64,000 nucleotides of DNA from Mariniflexile maritimum. GTDB lineage: Bacteria; Bacteroidota; Bacteroidia; Flavobacteriales; Flavobacteriaceae. Every line of letters starts with the position of its first letter. Position 1 is the stretch's first letter. The notes beneath the pieces were generated by a model. The model did no database searches. It worked only from the letters and a program-made list of their open reading frames with translations, and was not told the origin of the DNA. Positions 1 to 8,360 of this stretch are shown in pieces. The stretch spans positions 116,561 through 180,560 of the forward strand of contig NZ_WRPN01000008.1 in NCBI RefSeq assembly GCF_009746565.1. The letters run 5' to 3'. The position numbers and the translations under genes are program-made.

Positions 1-323
1 AGTTTCAAGGTGTCCGATGCTGGTTTGCCTAATTCTGTAACTATGTCATTTCTGTTTTTATCCATTTTTTCTAAAAGGATGTCTGAGTTTTGATGATAAC
101 GCTGTCTAATTTCCTGGAACGCACGTTGTTGTTGGTTCGACAGGTTTAATGCTTCCTTAAAATAACGGCCTAGGTGTTTGGTTGGCGAAGCCTTTTCGTT
201 GTTGTTTTGCGATTTATAATTGGTAATTTCATTTTTTCTGTATAAAATCGTTCCAACAATGCTTAGGTTCAGTAGTACCAAAAGCCCTATGATTCCTAAT
301 AATATTTTAATGTTTTTTTGCAT
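1..323 (-). CDS. Spy/CpxP-like periplasmic protein (partial)
   Basis: Open frame starting at ATG 321-323 and running off the left edge of the window, so only about 107 N-terminal residues are visible. It begins MQKNIKILLGIIGLLVLLNL, an uncleaved membrane anchor, followed by a charged helical region with LNLSNQQQRAFQEIRQRY. That resembles the LTxxQ helix of the Spy/CpxP/CnrX-like periplasmic sensor family. It starts 4 nt after the stop of the anti-sigma-like gene and is probably the third gene of a sigma / anti-sigma / sensor operon. The family assignment rests on the anchor, helical composition and context; the second LTxxQ motif would lie outside the window. Confidence 0.55.
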   Translation of the reverse strand, partial: MQKNIKILLGIIGLLVLLNLSIVGTILYRKNEITNYKSQNNNEKASPTKHLGRYFKEALNLSNQQQRAFQEIRQRYHQNSDILLEKMDKNRNDIVTELGKPASDTLK

Positions 324-327
324 TTGT

Positions 328-768
328 TCATTCTTTTTTTAACAATACGGTTTCCATTTTTTCTAGTTGTAGGTCGTTGAAGTGAAATTCCGAGCTGTAT
401 TTTAGCGCTGTAAAGGTCGCATTGGTGTTGCTGGCTAAGTTGCCAATGGCGAAACCGGTATATAAGGTTATTGCTATAATTGCTAGTGCCATAATGGGTT
501 TAAAAATGCTTGTTGCCCAAGTTGTGCCAATATAGGTGGCTTGTTTTTTGTTGTTTTGGAGTTTGTTACAAATTTTAGAAAATAACAACGGATTGTTTTC
601 TAATTGTTCCTTTTCATTGGTTAAATGGTAGGTTGCTTCCAGTTCATTTAATATGTTTTTATAGTTTTCTGAATGGTTTATAATAGTACTTACGCGTTCC
701 ATGTCTTTGGCAGGAAGTTGGTTGTTAAAATACTTCAACATCGTGTTATTTGATAATTTACCGTTCAT
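328..768 (-). CDS. membrane anti-sigma-factor-like protein
   Basis: 146-residue protein. The N-terminal 80 residues are cytoplasmic and helical (MNGKLSNNTMLKYFNNQLPA), like zinc-finger-type anti-sigma domains but without the HxxxCxxC motif. One transmembrane segment lies near residues 90-112 (IMALAIIAITLYTGFAIGNL), followed by a short periplasmic tail. It sits 34 nt downstream of an ECF sigma gene, the usual position of the cognate anti-sigma factor. Sequestration of that sigma factor is inferred from gene order and topology; no specific family signature was recognised. Confidence 0.6.
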   Translation of the reverse strand: MNGKLSNNTMLKYFNNQLPAKDMERVSTIINHSENYKNILNELEATYHLTNEKEQLENNPLLFSKICNKLQNNKKQATYIGTTWATSIFKPIMALAIIAITLYTGFAIGNLASNTNATFTALKYSSEFHFNDLQLEKMETVLLKKE

Positions 769-802
769 GGTTCATGCGTTTATATATTGGACACCGTTTA
801 GG

Positions 803-1384
803 TTATAAACTTGTGCCTTTTTTTATTTTTTTTAAAATATTTTTTTGGATGTTCATTTTAGCTCTGTGGATCAGGCCTTCAACCGAAGCTAATGACAGGT
901 CCATGATGGACGCAATGTCTTTATACGGAACGGCTTCGTAATTGTGAAGGATAAAGGCTGTTTTTTGGTTTTCGGGAAGTAAGTGAATGGCGTTTCTTAA
1001 TAGCGTAAGCCGTTGTTTTTTAAGGTCATCAAGGGCATCATCAACGGGGCTGTCTTCCATTTGTAAGGGGGATGAAGCACTGGAACTAAAAAGATTTTCA
1101 ATGCTTTTGAAAATAGCATGTTTTTTATGGTCTCTTATAAAATTGAGCGATTTGTTTACGGCAATTCGGTACAGCCACGTTGCTATTTTCGATTGAAATG
1201 TAAATTTATGGATGTTTTGATAGGCTTGTATAAACACTTCTTGGGTAATATCTTCCGCATCGTTTTTGTTGTGGGTAAAATGAAAACAAGTGTTTAGCAC
1301 CAACGACTGATATTTGTCAACAAAAATTTTAAAATACAGTTGGTTTTTATCAATGATACCAGAAATTAATTCCTCATCGGTCAT
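803..1384 (-). CDS. ECF-type RNA polymerase sigma factor
   Basis: 193-residue sigma-70 family protein of the extracytoplasmic-function class, with only regions 2 and 4. Region 2 covers about residues 20-90 (FTHNKNDAEDITQEVFIQAYQ, then TWLYRIAVNKSLNFIRD). Region 4 covers about 125-180 (LPENQKTAFILHNYEAVPYKDIASIMDLSLASVEGLIHRAK, a helix-turn-helix for the -35 element). It is the first gene of a minus-strand set followed by an anti-sigma-like protein and a Spy/CpxP-like protein, which suggests an envelope-stress or metal-responsive switch. The inducing signal cannot be read from sequence. Confidence 0.9.
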   Translation of the reverse strand: MTDEELISGIIDKNQLYFKIFVDKYQSLVLNTCFHFTHNKNDAEDITQEVFIQAYQNIHKFTFQSKIATWLYRIAVNKSLNFIRDHKKHAIFKSIENLFSSSASSPLQMEDSPVDDALDDLKKQRLTLLRNAIHLLPENQKTAFILHNYEAVPYKDIASIMDLSLASVEGLIHRAKMNIQKNILKKIKKGTSL

Positions 1385-1543
1385 TTATTTTTTGTTGAAA
1401 TCGTTCATATAGCTTATACACAGGTTCGGTTAAAAACTTTTGGGAGCCGTGGGTTTTTAAGTTTGGTGTAAAGCTTTCTGTTTTTTTTTAATTGACTGAA
1501 AAATGATGCTATTTTTTTTTATGGATTAAAAAGCAGCGATACC

Positions 1544-1939
1544 TTAATTATTCTCAATATCACTAATATGATGCTCCAGTGCTTTTACTGAAATTTGAAT
1601 TTCCATAATTAACAGTGCCAACGATATAATCAATAAAATAAGGGCTGTACCAAACACCCAAACCGCTAGGGTATGTTGTTGGATGTAAATTAAAAACATG
1701 GTCAAAACACAAAGTAATAAACTGGAAATACCAAAAATTTGCATGCTTCGTGTTAGGTACAGGCGTTGTTTTATATTTATTATCTGCGCAATTAAAACCT
1801 TGTCTTTGTTTTTTTTGTATTTATTGTGTAAATCCCTTATAACGGCGGCATAGGCTAAAAACCGATTGGTATATGCCAGCATAATTAATGAGATTGCCGA
1901 AAATAACAAGGCTGGCGTGGTAAGTGTTAATTCTTCCAT
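1544..1939 (-). CDS. DUF2721 family membrane protein
   Basis: 131-residue integral membrane protein. It opens with TTPALLFSAISLIMLAYTNRFLAYAAVIRDLH, matching the start of the DUF2721 family (PALLF...ISLxMLAYTNRFL...IR). Three hydrophobic segments lie near residues 8-30, 68-90 and 95-115, with a basic cytoplasmic loop KYKKNKDKV between the first two. Function is unknown for the family. It sits between two sigma-factor modules but is separated from each (159 nt to the sigma gene on the left, 73 nt to the barrel gene on the right), so it may be a single-gene unit. Confidence 0.75.
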   Translation of the reverse strand: MEELTLTTPALLFSAISLIMLAYTNRFLAYAAVIRDLHNKYKKNKDKVLIAQIINIKQRLYLTRSMQIFGISSLLLCVLTMFLIYIQQHTLAVWVFGTALILLIISLALLIMEIQISVKALEHHISDIENN

Positions 1940-2012
1940 GTATTTAAAAGTTTACTCAAATTTAGTAACTTTAAATTTTAAGAAGACATATTTTATGCCA
2001 AATTATTTTCTA

Positions 2013-2909
2013 TTATAAATCAATTAGGTAACCTATGGATATATTAAAAAAACCGGTTTTGTTTAACTGGGGTTCCGTTTCAACACGAGAAGGGAGGTTA
2101 AAGTTATAGCCTAATTCAAAATCCCACGATTTGGTTACTAAGGTAAGCGGGATGTTGACTTGTGTGTTTAGTAAATCGAAAATATCGTTATAAATATATT
2201 CTACTGTGGTTATATCGCCAATAGTGTTTAGCTGCTCTAAAGCGGTAGTTTGTTGTGCTATTACAAAACTAATTTGTGGTCTTAGTTTTAATAAATAATC
2301 CTTTTTTTTTGCTAAAGTTAAATTGGCGTAGCTTCGTGATACCATTTGAAACGATTGATCTGTGCCGAATAAATAGGAAGTTGCCAGTTTTGTGCCTAGT
2401 GTTCGTTTTTTATTCCGTATGCCTAAACTTAAATCTATAGAGTTTGTAAATGTATCCCAACCATTGGCATAGAAATATCTGGTATATCCCACGTTGTAAT
2501 TAAAAATATTTTTTTTGCCAATGGTGTTGTAATAGCCTAGAGAAATATTGGTAAAATCCCAATTTGGACTAAAGGTTTCATAATAAATTCCAGAAACGCT
2601 TATGTTAAAACCTGAAGCAGTATAATAAGATAGTTGTGGCACTATATTAAATTGATCGATTCCAGAATCGCGACCCGTAAAAAAGGTATTGCTGTTAAAA
2701 GATACATTGGTGTATATAAAATTATTGGAGTTGAATGAATTTAAAATATCATTCATAAATTGTTGGTCGTTGAAAAAGAGTTCGTCAAGAAGCAAATCTA
2801 TATCATCTTCTTTGGGCTCTTGGGCATATAAATTAACAGGGGTTGCCGCTGTTACCAGCAGCAACCAAAGTGCTAAAATTTGTTTGTTATACAAGAGTTT
2901 CGTTTTCAT
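2013..2909 (-). CDS. putative outer-membrane beta-barrel protein
   Basis: 298 residues with an N-terminal signal peptide (ILALWLLLVTAATPVNLYAQ, cleavage after YAQ). An acidic stretch (EPKEDDIDLLLDELF) is followed by many alternating aromatic/polar strands such as NFIYTNVSFNSNTFF and IFNYNVGYTRYFYANG, ending in hydrophobic IGYLIDL. This pattern fits a beta-barrel of about 10-12 strands in the outer membrane. No named family was recognised. It is 17 nt downstream of the LTxxQ-like gene and likely the last gene of the sigma operon starting at 4637, so it may be a target of that sigma factor. Confidence 0.6.
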   Translation of the reverse strand: MKTKLLYNKQILALWLLLVTAATPVNLYAQEPKEDDIDLLLDELFFNDQQFMNDILNSFNSNNFIYTNVSFNSNTFFTGRDSGIDQFNIVPQLSYYTASGFNISVSGIYYETFSPNWDFTNISLGYYNTIGKKNIFNYNVGYTRYFYANGWDTFTNSIDLSLGIRNKKRTLGTKLATSYLFGTDQSFQMVSRSYANLTLAKKKDYLLKLRPQISFVIAQQTTALEQLNTIGDITTVEYIYNDIFDLLNTQVNIPLTLVTKSWDFELGYNFNLPSRVETEPQLNKTGFFNISIGYLIDL

Positions 2910-2926
2910 CTTTACAAGATAAGATT

Positions 2927-3463
2927 TTAACTTCCTCCTTTTCCATTACCTTTTCCGCCACCATTTCCAGTACGGGTTCCATCGTTATTTCTGGTTTTGT
3001 CTCCATTGTCTCCATTGCCTCCAAAGCCTTCACCATTTCTCATTTCACCTTGGCCAGATTGTTGTCGGGTTTGTTGCATGTGTTCTTGTAGCATTTGTCT
3101 TTGTTCTTGAGTGCACGATTCTCTAAACTGGTCTCTTAATTGTCGTAATTGGCGTTCTTGACTTTGAACCATTTGGTTTTGAGCATCGGTGAAGGTTTCT
3201 CGCAAACGCAATCTAATTTGTTCTTTGGTTTGGGTTTTGTCTTGCAAAATAGCTAACTGTTCGGCTGTTAAAGAGGCTTTGAGCAGTTCGCGGTTTTTTA
3301 ACATTAATTGGCGCTGTGTTTGCAACATGTCTTTTTGTTTAACGGTTAGTTGGTTCATAATAGCAGTGTAATCATCTTCTTGGGCAAAAAGAGTACTTCC
3401 TGTTGTTAAAAGCATTACTATACCAAATAATGCGATGACTGTTTTTAAGGATGTTGTTTTCAT
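2927..3463 (-). CDS. secreted LTxxQ-like (Spy/CpxP-type) helical protein
   Basis: Start chosen at MKTTSLKTVIALFG (an in-frame ATG 12 nt upstream at 3475 is the alternative); the signal peptide ends at LFAQ. The mature protein is almost entirely Gln/Arg-rich helix and contains SLTAEQLAILQ and CTQEQRQMLQ, two LTxxQ-type motifs spaced as in the Spy/CpxP periplasmic chaperone family. The C-terminal 35 residues are Gly/Asn-rich and probably disordered (GNGDNGDKTRNND). It lies downstream of a sigma/anti-sigma pair, mirroring the module at 1-1384. A role as periplasmic chaperone or sensor is inferred. Confidence 0.55.
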   Translation of the reverse strand: MKTTSLKTVIALFGIVMLLTTGSTLFAQEDDYTAIMNQLTVKQKDMLQTQRQLMLKNRELLKASLTAEQLAILQDKTQTKEQIRLRLRETFTDAQNQMVQSQERQLRQLRDQFRESCTQEQRQMLQEHMQQTRQQSGQGEMRNGEGFGGNGDNGDKTRNNDGTRTGNGGGKGNGKGGS

Positions 3464-3532
3464 GATGTATGACATTAAATTATTAAATCTGTTCTACTCA
3501 CTTAGAACCCGAAACTTTAAAATAGTTTGAAA

Positions 3533-4036
3533 TTATAACACAATATTTTCAATTAAGCTTTTATCGAGGTAATTGTTTATTAACGAGTCTTCTATTAAAA
3601 CAGAATTTATGAAAATATTTTCCAATTGTTGTTCGGATAATTCGGTTTCAATTACCACATTATTAACTATGTAATTATCTAAATAGGCATCTATGTCTGA
3701 GTCTGGCACCAATAATGATGATGTTAAGAAATCATTTTCATTAAAATAAGACCTCACGGTTTTAACAGCTTCAGTATTTGTAATCTGTTCGGTGGTTTTT
3801 GTGCTGTTTTTCCGCAAATAAAAAGTAAGTCCAATGGCAAGCAAAAAACTGGCTGCCAAAGGATATGCAACCATTGGCCTTAACCAAAAGATGGTTTGTT
3901 TTGGTTTTTCTGGTTTTATGACTTTATTAAGAATATTTTCCTTGGATTTAGCAAAGAAATCTTCAGGAATATCCATTCCAAGCTTATCTTTATGAAGTTT
4001 TGAAATGTTGTTTTTATGTTGATTTGAATTTTCCAT
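3533..4036 (-). CDS. anti-sigma-like single-pass membrane protein
   Basis: 167-residue protein. About 60 cytoplasmic residues (KLGMDIPEDFFAKSKENILNKV) are followed by one transmembrane helix near 64-83 (VAYPLAASFLLAIGLTFYLRK). The acidic C-terminal part contains three repeats of the type 'xID/EDSLIxNYLD...'; compare DSDIDAYLDNYIVNNVVI with DSLINNYLDKSLIENIV. It is 55 nt downstream of an ECF sigma gene, which suggests the cognate anti-sigma factor. There is no zinc-finger anti-sigma motif, so the assignment is contextual. Confidence 0.55.
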   Translation of the reverse strand: MENSNQHKNNISKLHKDKLGMDIPEDFFAKSKENILNKVIKPEKPKQTIFWLRPMVAYPLAASFLLAIGLTFYLRKNSTKTTEQITNTEAVKTVRSYFNENDFLTSSLLVPDSDIDAYLDNYIVNNVVIETELSEQQLENIFINSVLIEDSLINNYLDKSLIENIVL

Positions 4037-4091
4037 AGTGTTTTTTAAAATATTGATTTCAGTTAGACCTTAAATTCGTTACAAAGTTTGT

Positions 4092-4637
4092 TTAGCATTG
4101 GGCCAATATTTTTTCTTCAATGGCTTTTACGGCGTTGTAATAAGACGATTTTAAGGTGTTTTCACTAATGTTTAAAATCTCCGATATTTGATGAAAACTT
4201 AAATCGTCAAAGTATTTCATTTGAAAAACCATTTTTTGTTTGTCTGTGAGTTCAGATATGGCTTTGTTCAATTTTAATTGTAGTTCATTGCCATTAAAAA
4301 AAATGTCTTGGGTTAAGTTTTTGATATAGGCGTTTGAATCTTGTTCAATGGATACTGAACTTTTAACCTTGTTTTTTTCTAAAAAGCGAATGGATTCATT
4401 GTAGGCTATTCTATACATCCAGGTATGTAGCGCGCTTTTTTCTTCAAAGTTGTGTATGCCATTAAAAATTCGGATGAAGGTTTCTTGTAGTACATCGTTA
4501 GCGTTATCATGGGTAACCACTATTTTCCGAATATGCCAATATAAGCGCTCTTGATAACGATCAAGCAAATCCTTAAAGGCTTTATTTTTGAACTTTGGAT
4601 TTTTAAGTTTTTTTATAAGTTCAACATCTTGATTCAC
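4092..4637 (-). CDS. ECF-type RNA polymerase sigma factor
   Basis: 181-residue sigma-70 family protein. Region 2 lies at about residues 22-90 (DVLQETFIRIFNGIHNF, TWMYRIAYNESIRFLEKN). Region 4 lies at about 122-175 (ELTDKQKMVFQMKYFDDLSFHQISEILNISENTLKSSYYNA). It heads a minus-strand group with the anti-sigma-like gene at 3533, the LTxxQ-like secreted protein and the beta-barrel protein. It is divergent from the DUF2851 gene, with a 105-nt intergenic region between them that would hold both promoters. Confidence 0.9.
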   Translation of the reverse strand: MNQDVELIKKLKNPKFKNKAFKDLLDRYQERLYWHIRKIVVTHDNANDVLQETFIRIFNGIHNFEEKSALHTWMYRIAYNESIRFLEKNKVKSSVSIEQDSNAYIKNLTQDIFFNGNELQLKLNKAISELTDKQKMVFQMKYFDDLSFHQISEILNISENTLKSSYYNAVKAIEEKILAQC

Positions 4638-4742
4638 AATTCGATGATTTTATAACTTAGACCCTTCTTTTATAGAATAGTTTGTTTTAAAATACAAAAA
4701 AATATTTACTTAAATTGCATTGTATTTTTTTACTTTAGTTGC

Positions 4743-6023
4743 ATGCAAGAAGATTTTTTACACTACATCTGGAAACATAAAAAATTTCAAATAACAAATT
4801 TAAAAACAACCCAAGGGGAAGCTGTTTGTGTGCATGGTGTAGGGCAACATAACCTGCATGCGGGCCCCGATTTTTTTAATGCCCAACTTTCCATTGGCAA
4901 CCAATTGTGGGCGGGCAACGTGGAAATTCACATAAAATCGTCCGATTGGTACTTGCATAACCACGAACAGGACAAAGCTTACGACAACGTTATTTTGCAC
5001 GTGGTCTGGGAACACGATACCGAGGTGTTTAGAAAAGATAATACCACCATCCCTACTTTACGGTTACAGGATTTTGTAAGTAAAAATATTTTAGATAATT
5101 ATTTAAAACTGATTTCTAAAAACAGTAAATGGATTAATTGTGAAAACGATTTTGCAAGCGTTGATGCTTTTGCTTTCGATAACTGGCTGGAGCGTTTGTA
5201 TTTTGAGCGTTTGGAACGAAAAGCCGATGCCATAGACCTGCTTCTGGAAAAAACAAAGAACAATTGGGAAGCGGTTTTGTTTATGTTGTTGGCCAAAAAC
5301 TTTGGGCTGAAGGTAAACGGCGATTCGTTTTTTAGCATCGCACAATCCGTTGATTTTTCTTTGGTACGGAAATCACAATCCAATCAGCTAACCTTAGAGG
5401 CCTTGTTGTTTGGGCAGGCAGGTTTGTTGGAAGAAGATATAGAAGATGCTTATTACCTAAGCTGCACCAAAGAATACCGGTTTTTGAAGCAAAAGTTTCA
5501 TTTAGATAATAGTAGCATAATGACGCCACAATTTTTTAGGTTGCGTCCGCCAAATTTCCCTACCATTAGGCTTTCTCAATTAGCAAGTCTGTACTGCAAC
5601 AATCAAAATTTATTTTCAAAAATTTTAGAGCTTCACGCGCTGAACGATTTTTATGAACTTCTTAATGTATCGGCCTCAAGTTATTGGGACAGCCATTTTT
5701 CGTTTGGAAAAGTTTCAAAGCCATCAGCAAAAAGGCTAACCAAGGCGTTTATAGATTTATTGCTTGTCAATACCATTTTGCCCATTAAATTTAGTTATGC
5801 AAAAAAAACCGGCCATGACGTTGATGCCAGCATCCTAAAAATTTCAAATGAAATCGCTTCAGAAAAAAACAGTATTATTGATGCGTTCAACCATTTAAAA
5901 AAGGTATCGAAATCGGCAATGCAATCGCAGGCACTTCTTCAGCTTAAAACGGCCTATTGTAATAACAACAACTGTTTGCAATGCGCCATTGGCAATAAGC
6001 TTATCACCGGACAACCGTTATAA
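4743..6023 (+). CDS. DUF2851 family protein
   Basis: 426-residue cytoplasmic protein matching the DUF2851 family typical of Bacteroidota. The N-terminus MQEDFLHYIWKHKKF and the block GVGQHNLHAGPDFFNAQLSI...WAGNVEIHIKSSDWYLHNHEQDKAYDNVILHVVW are the most conserved parts. This region looks like a nuclease-type beta fold, but no catalytic motif is certain. The C-terminus has Cys residues (CNNNNCLQCAIGNKLI) that could bind metal. Function is unknown. It starts immediately after a T-rich stretch, with only a short untranslated leader. Confidence 0.85.
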   Translation: MQEDFLHYIWKHKKFQITNLKTTQGEAVCVHGVGQHNLHAGPDFFNAQLSIGNQLWAGNVEIHIKSSDWYLHNHEQDKAYDNVILHVVWEHDTEVFRKDNTTIPTLRLQDFVSKNILDNYLKLISKNSKWINCENDFASVDAFAFDNWLERLYFERLERKADAIDLLLEKTKNNWEAVLFMLLAKNFGLKVNGDSFFSIAQSVDFSLVRKSQSNQLTLEALLFGQAGLLEEDIEDAYYLSCTKEYRFLKQKFHLDNSSIMTPQFFRLRPPNFPTIRLSQLASLYCNNQNLFSKILELHALNDFYELLNVSASSYWDSHFSFGKVSKPSAKRLTKAFIDLLLVNTILPIKFSYAKKTGHDVDASILKISNEIASEKNSIIDAFNHLKKVSKSAMQSQALLQLKTAYCNNNNCLQCAIGNKLITGQPL

Positions 6024-6103
6024 AAACCATCATCACCTCGTAACCCCGTAAACTTTAAACCCGCAAACTTTTAAACCTAATAACAAATTACTAAATTGCA
6101 GGC

Positions 6104-6331
6104 ATGAACAGCATTTACAAACCCTTATTGTTTTTTCAAAAACATGGTTATTTTGTTTGTCAGCGCATTGCCGAACGTTTGGGCATTCGTGCAAAAGTTG
6201 TACGCATAACTTTTATGTACTTAACCTTTGTAACCTTGGGTTTTGGTTTTGCCCTCTATTTGTTCATGGCTTTTTGGATGCGCATTAAAGATTTGATTTA
6301 TACCAAGCGGTCTTCGGTCTTCGATTTATAG
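6104..6331 (+). CDS. PspC-domain-like small membrane protein
   Basis: 75 residues. The pattern VCQRIAERLGIRAKVVRITFMYLTFVTLGFGFALYLFMAFWM resembles the PspC domain: a short amphipathic segment with G(I/L)(R/D)..VVR and then one hydrophobic helix. PspC-domain proteins are membrane proteins linked to phage-shock or envelope stress in other bacteria; here there is no pspA nearby. It follows the DUF2851 gene by 80 nt and may be cotranscribed with it. It is short for a full PspC protein, so it may be a minimal version. Confidence 0.65.
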   Translation: MNSIYKPLLFFQKHGYFVCQRIAERLGIRAKVVRITFMYLTFVTLGFGFALYLFMAFWMRIKDLIYTKRSSVFDL

Positions 6332-6542
6332 TTATACCAATTTATTTTCATATTTTTTTTAGGACTAAATTTTTTACGGGCATATTTTATTTGTAGTTAC
6401 CGGCATTACGGAAAAAATTGCCTGAATCATTTTTTTTTGTAGGTTTAAGGCACTTAAATATTGAATTAGGGGAAAATGTTTATATTTTTTTACGATATTC
6501 GCCGTATTGATATTTTTTTTCAATCTTAAATTATAAAATTTT

Positions 6543-8213
6543 ATGTCGCAAACAAACGAGTCCTGGGGCTCACGTATCGGTCTCATTTTGGCAATGGCTG
6601 GAAATGCTGTTGGATTAGGTAACTTCCTCAGATTTCCCGTACAAGCTGTTCAAAACGGGGGCGGTGCATTTATTATTCCTTATTTAGTGTGTTTTCTGTT
6701 AATGGGTATTCCTTTATTGTTTATCGAGTGGTCCTCTGGTAGGTTTGGCGGTAAATTTGGCAATCACAGTACGCCTTACATCCTCGACTCCATGGTCAAG
6801 GGACGTGTTTTAAAATACATTGGGGTCTTCGGTATTTTTACCAATATAGCAGTTGTTTCCTATTATGCTTACATCGAATCCTGGACCATGTCTTATGTGT
6901 ACCACTCCTTAACCGGAACTTTTTCTGGGATGTCGCAAAGCGAAGTGGCCGGTTTTTTCGATTCTTATATTGATATAGCACATAGCACAACCGGCATCCC
7001 GTACGAAGCGGTTTTATTTTATATCTTATGTTTAACCATAAACGTTTATATTCTTTCAAAAGGACTAAAGGGTGTTGAAAAAGTGGCGAAGATAGGCATG
7101 CCATTATTGATTTTATTTGGTATTATTTTGGCAGCAAGAGGTTACACATTGGGTACAAGTGGCGCTTCTGAAACCTTTCCAGATGCCAACGCTTGGGACG
7201 GACTAAACTTTTTATGGACACCACAATACAGTTCGCTGCTCGACTTAAAGGTTTGGATGGCCGCAGCGGGCCAAATATTCTTTACCCTCTCCGTTGGTAT
7301 GGGTACCATCCACTGTTATGCGGCCTACTTAAAATCAAAGGATGATGTGGCCTTAAATGCTGTTTCTGCAGGTTTTATGAACGAGTTTGTTGAAGTGGTT
7401 TTAGGAAGTGCCATCGTTATTCCAATCGCTGCTGGTTATTTAGGTCTAGACTGGGTTTTAAACAATGCCGGTTTTGGTATGGCATTTCAAACCATGCCCT
7501 ATCTATTTCAGCAATGGGGGCCATTTTTAGCGGCCATGGCTGGTTTTATGTGGTTTGGCCTCTTGTTTTTTGCGGGCATTACCAGTTCCTTGGCCATGGG
7601 AACACCTTGGATGGGCTTTATGCGCGACGAGTTTGGGTGGAGCAGTAATAAAGGAGCCTGGACCTTTGGGGCATTGGCGCTTATAATGGGCTTGCCCACG
7701 GTGTTTTTTTACCAACAAGGTGTTTTTGATGAATACGATTATTGGGCAGGAACCGTAAGTTTGGTGGTTTTTGCCATGATGGAAACCATCTTGTTTTCAT
7801 GGATATTCGGAATGAAAAAGGGTTGGAAGGAAATTACCGATGGTGCCGATATTGTTGTGCCGCGTATCTACAAGTTCATCATTAAATTTATTACGCCCGT
7901 CATGCTGATCGTGGTGTTTTTAGGATCGGTTTTTGCACCAAAGGATAACGATTGGTCAGGAAATTTTAAAAGCTTGTTTTCTGGTGATGGTTGGGCCTTG
8001 TCGAATGCATCTATTATTAAAACCATCTCACAATCTGGTTTAAAGGAACAGCTTGCCGTAGCCACCGACCCAATGGTGATTGAAAGTTTAAACGACAAAA
8101 TGTTTTATATAAACATGGCTAGAATAATGTTGATGGGATTGTTTATATTTATTTCATTATTAGTATATTTAGCATTTAATAAACGAAGAAAAGAAGGGAG
8201 GGCCACATTATGA
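6543..8213 (+). CDS. sodium-dependent transporter, NSS/SNF family
   Basis: 556-residue multi-pass inner-membrane symporter of the neurotransmitter:sodium symporter family (LeuT/MhsT-type). The first helix region WGSRIGLILAMAGNAVGLGNFLRFP carries the family sodium- and substrate-binding signature (unwound TM1, GNAVGLGNFLRFP). Further conserved blocks are GGGAFIIPYL and, in mid-protein, AAAGQIFFTLSVGMGTIHCYAAYL. About 12 hydrophobic segments are visible. It probably imports amino acids with sodium; the substrate cannot be told. Its stop overlaps the start of a 47-residue membrane protein (ATGA), which indicates translational coupling to a small partner subunit. Confidence 0.92.
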   Translation: MSQTNESWGSRIGLILAMAGNAVGLGNFLRFPVQAVQNGGGAFIIPYLVCFLLMGIPLLFIEWSSGRFGGKFGNHSTPYILDSMVKGRVLKYIGVFGIFTNIAVVSYYAYIESWTMSYVYHSLTGTFSGMSQSEVAGFFDSYIDIAHSTTGIPYEAVLFYILCLTINVYILSKGLKGVEKVAKIGMPLLILFGIILAARGYTLGTSGASETFPDANAWDGLNFLWTPQYSSLLDLKVWMAAAGQIFFTLSVGMGTIHCYAAYLKSKDDVALNAVSAGFMNEFVEVVLGSAIVIPIAAGYLGLDWVLNNAGFGMAFQTMPYLFQQWGPFLAAMAGFMWFGLLFFAGITSSLAMGTPWMGFMRDEFGWSSNKGAWTFGALALIMGLPTVFFYQQGVFDEYDYWAGTVSLVVFAMMETILFSWIFGMKKGWKEITDGADIVVPRIYKFIIKFITPVMLIVVFLGSVFAPKDNDWSGNFKSLFSGDGWALSNASIIKTISQSGLKEQLAVATDPMVIESLNDKMFYINMARIMLMGLFIFISLLVYLAFNKRRKEGRATL

Positions 8214-8353
8214 ATACCGAAGCATTAATTATGTTAATAGGCGCACAAGGCGTTGTAATTTCCTTAATGTGTTACTTTTTCTATAGAGTTTTAACAACAC
8301 CGCCTAACCCAGAGCCAGATTCCTATTCTGAGAATGACGATGTAGTAAGATGA
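8210..8353 (+). CDS. putative small subunit of the NSS transporter (47 aa)
   Basis: Short ORF beginning at the ATG that overlaps the TGA of the upstream transporter (ATGA, 4 nt). The product starts MNTEALIMLIGAQGVVISLM, one transmembrane helix with an extracytoplasmic N-terminus, followed by a Pro/acidic tail (TTPPNPEPDS). Size, topology and overlap match the MetS-type small subunits known to be needed by bacterial MetP-type NSS transporters such as Corynebacterium MetPS. No sequence identity to MetS can be shown by eye, so the role is inferred from position and shape. Confidence 0.65.
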   Translation: MNTEALIMLIGAQGVVISLMCYFFYRVLTTPPNPEPDSYSENDDVVR

Positions 8354-8360
8354 CCATACA

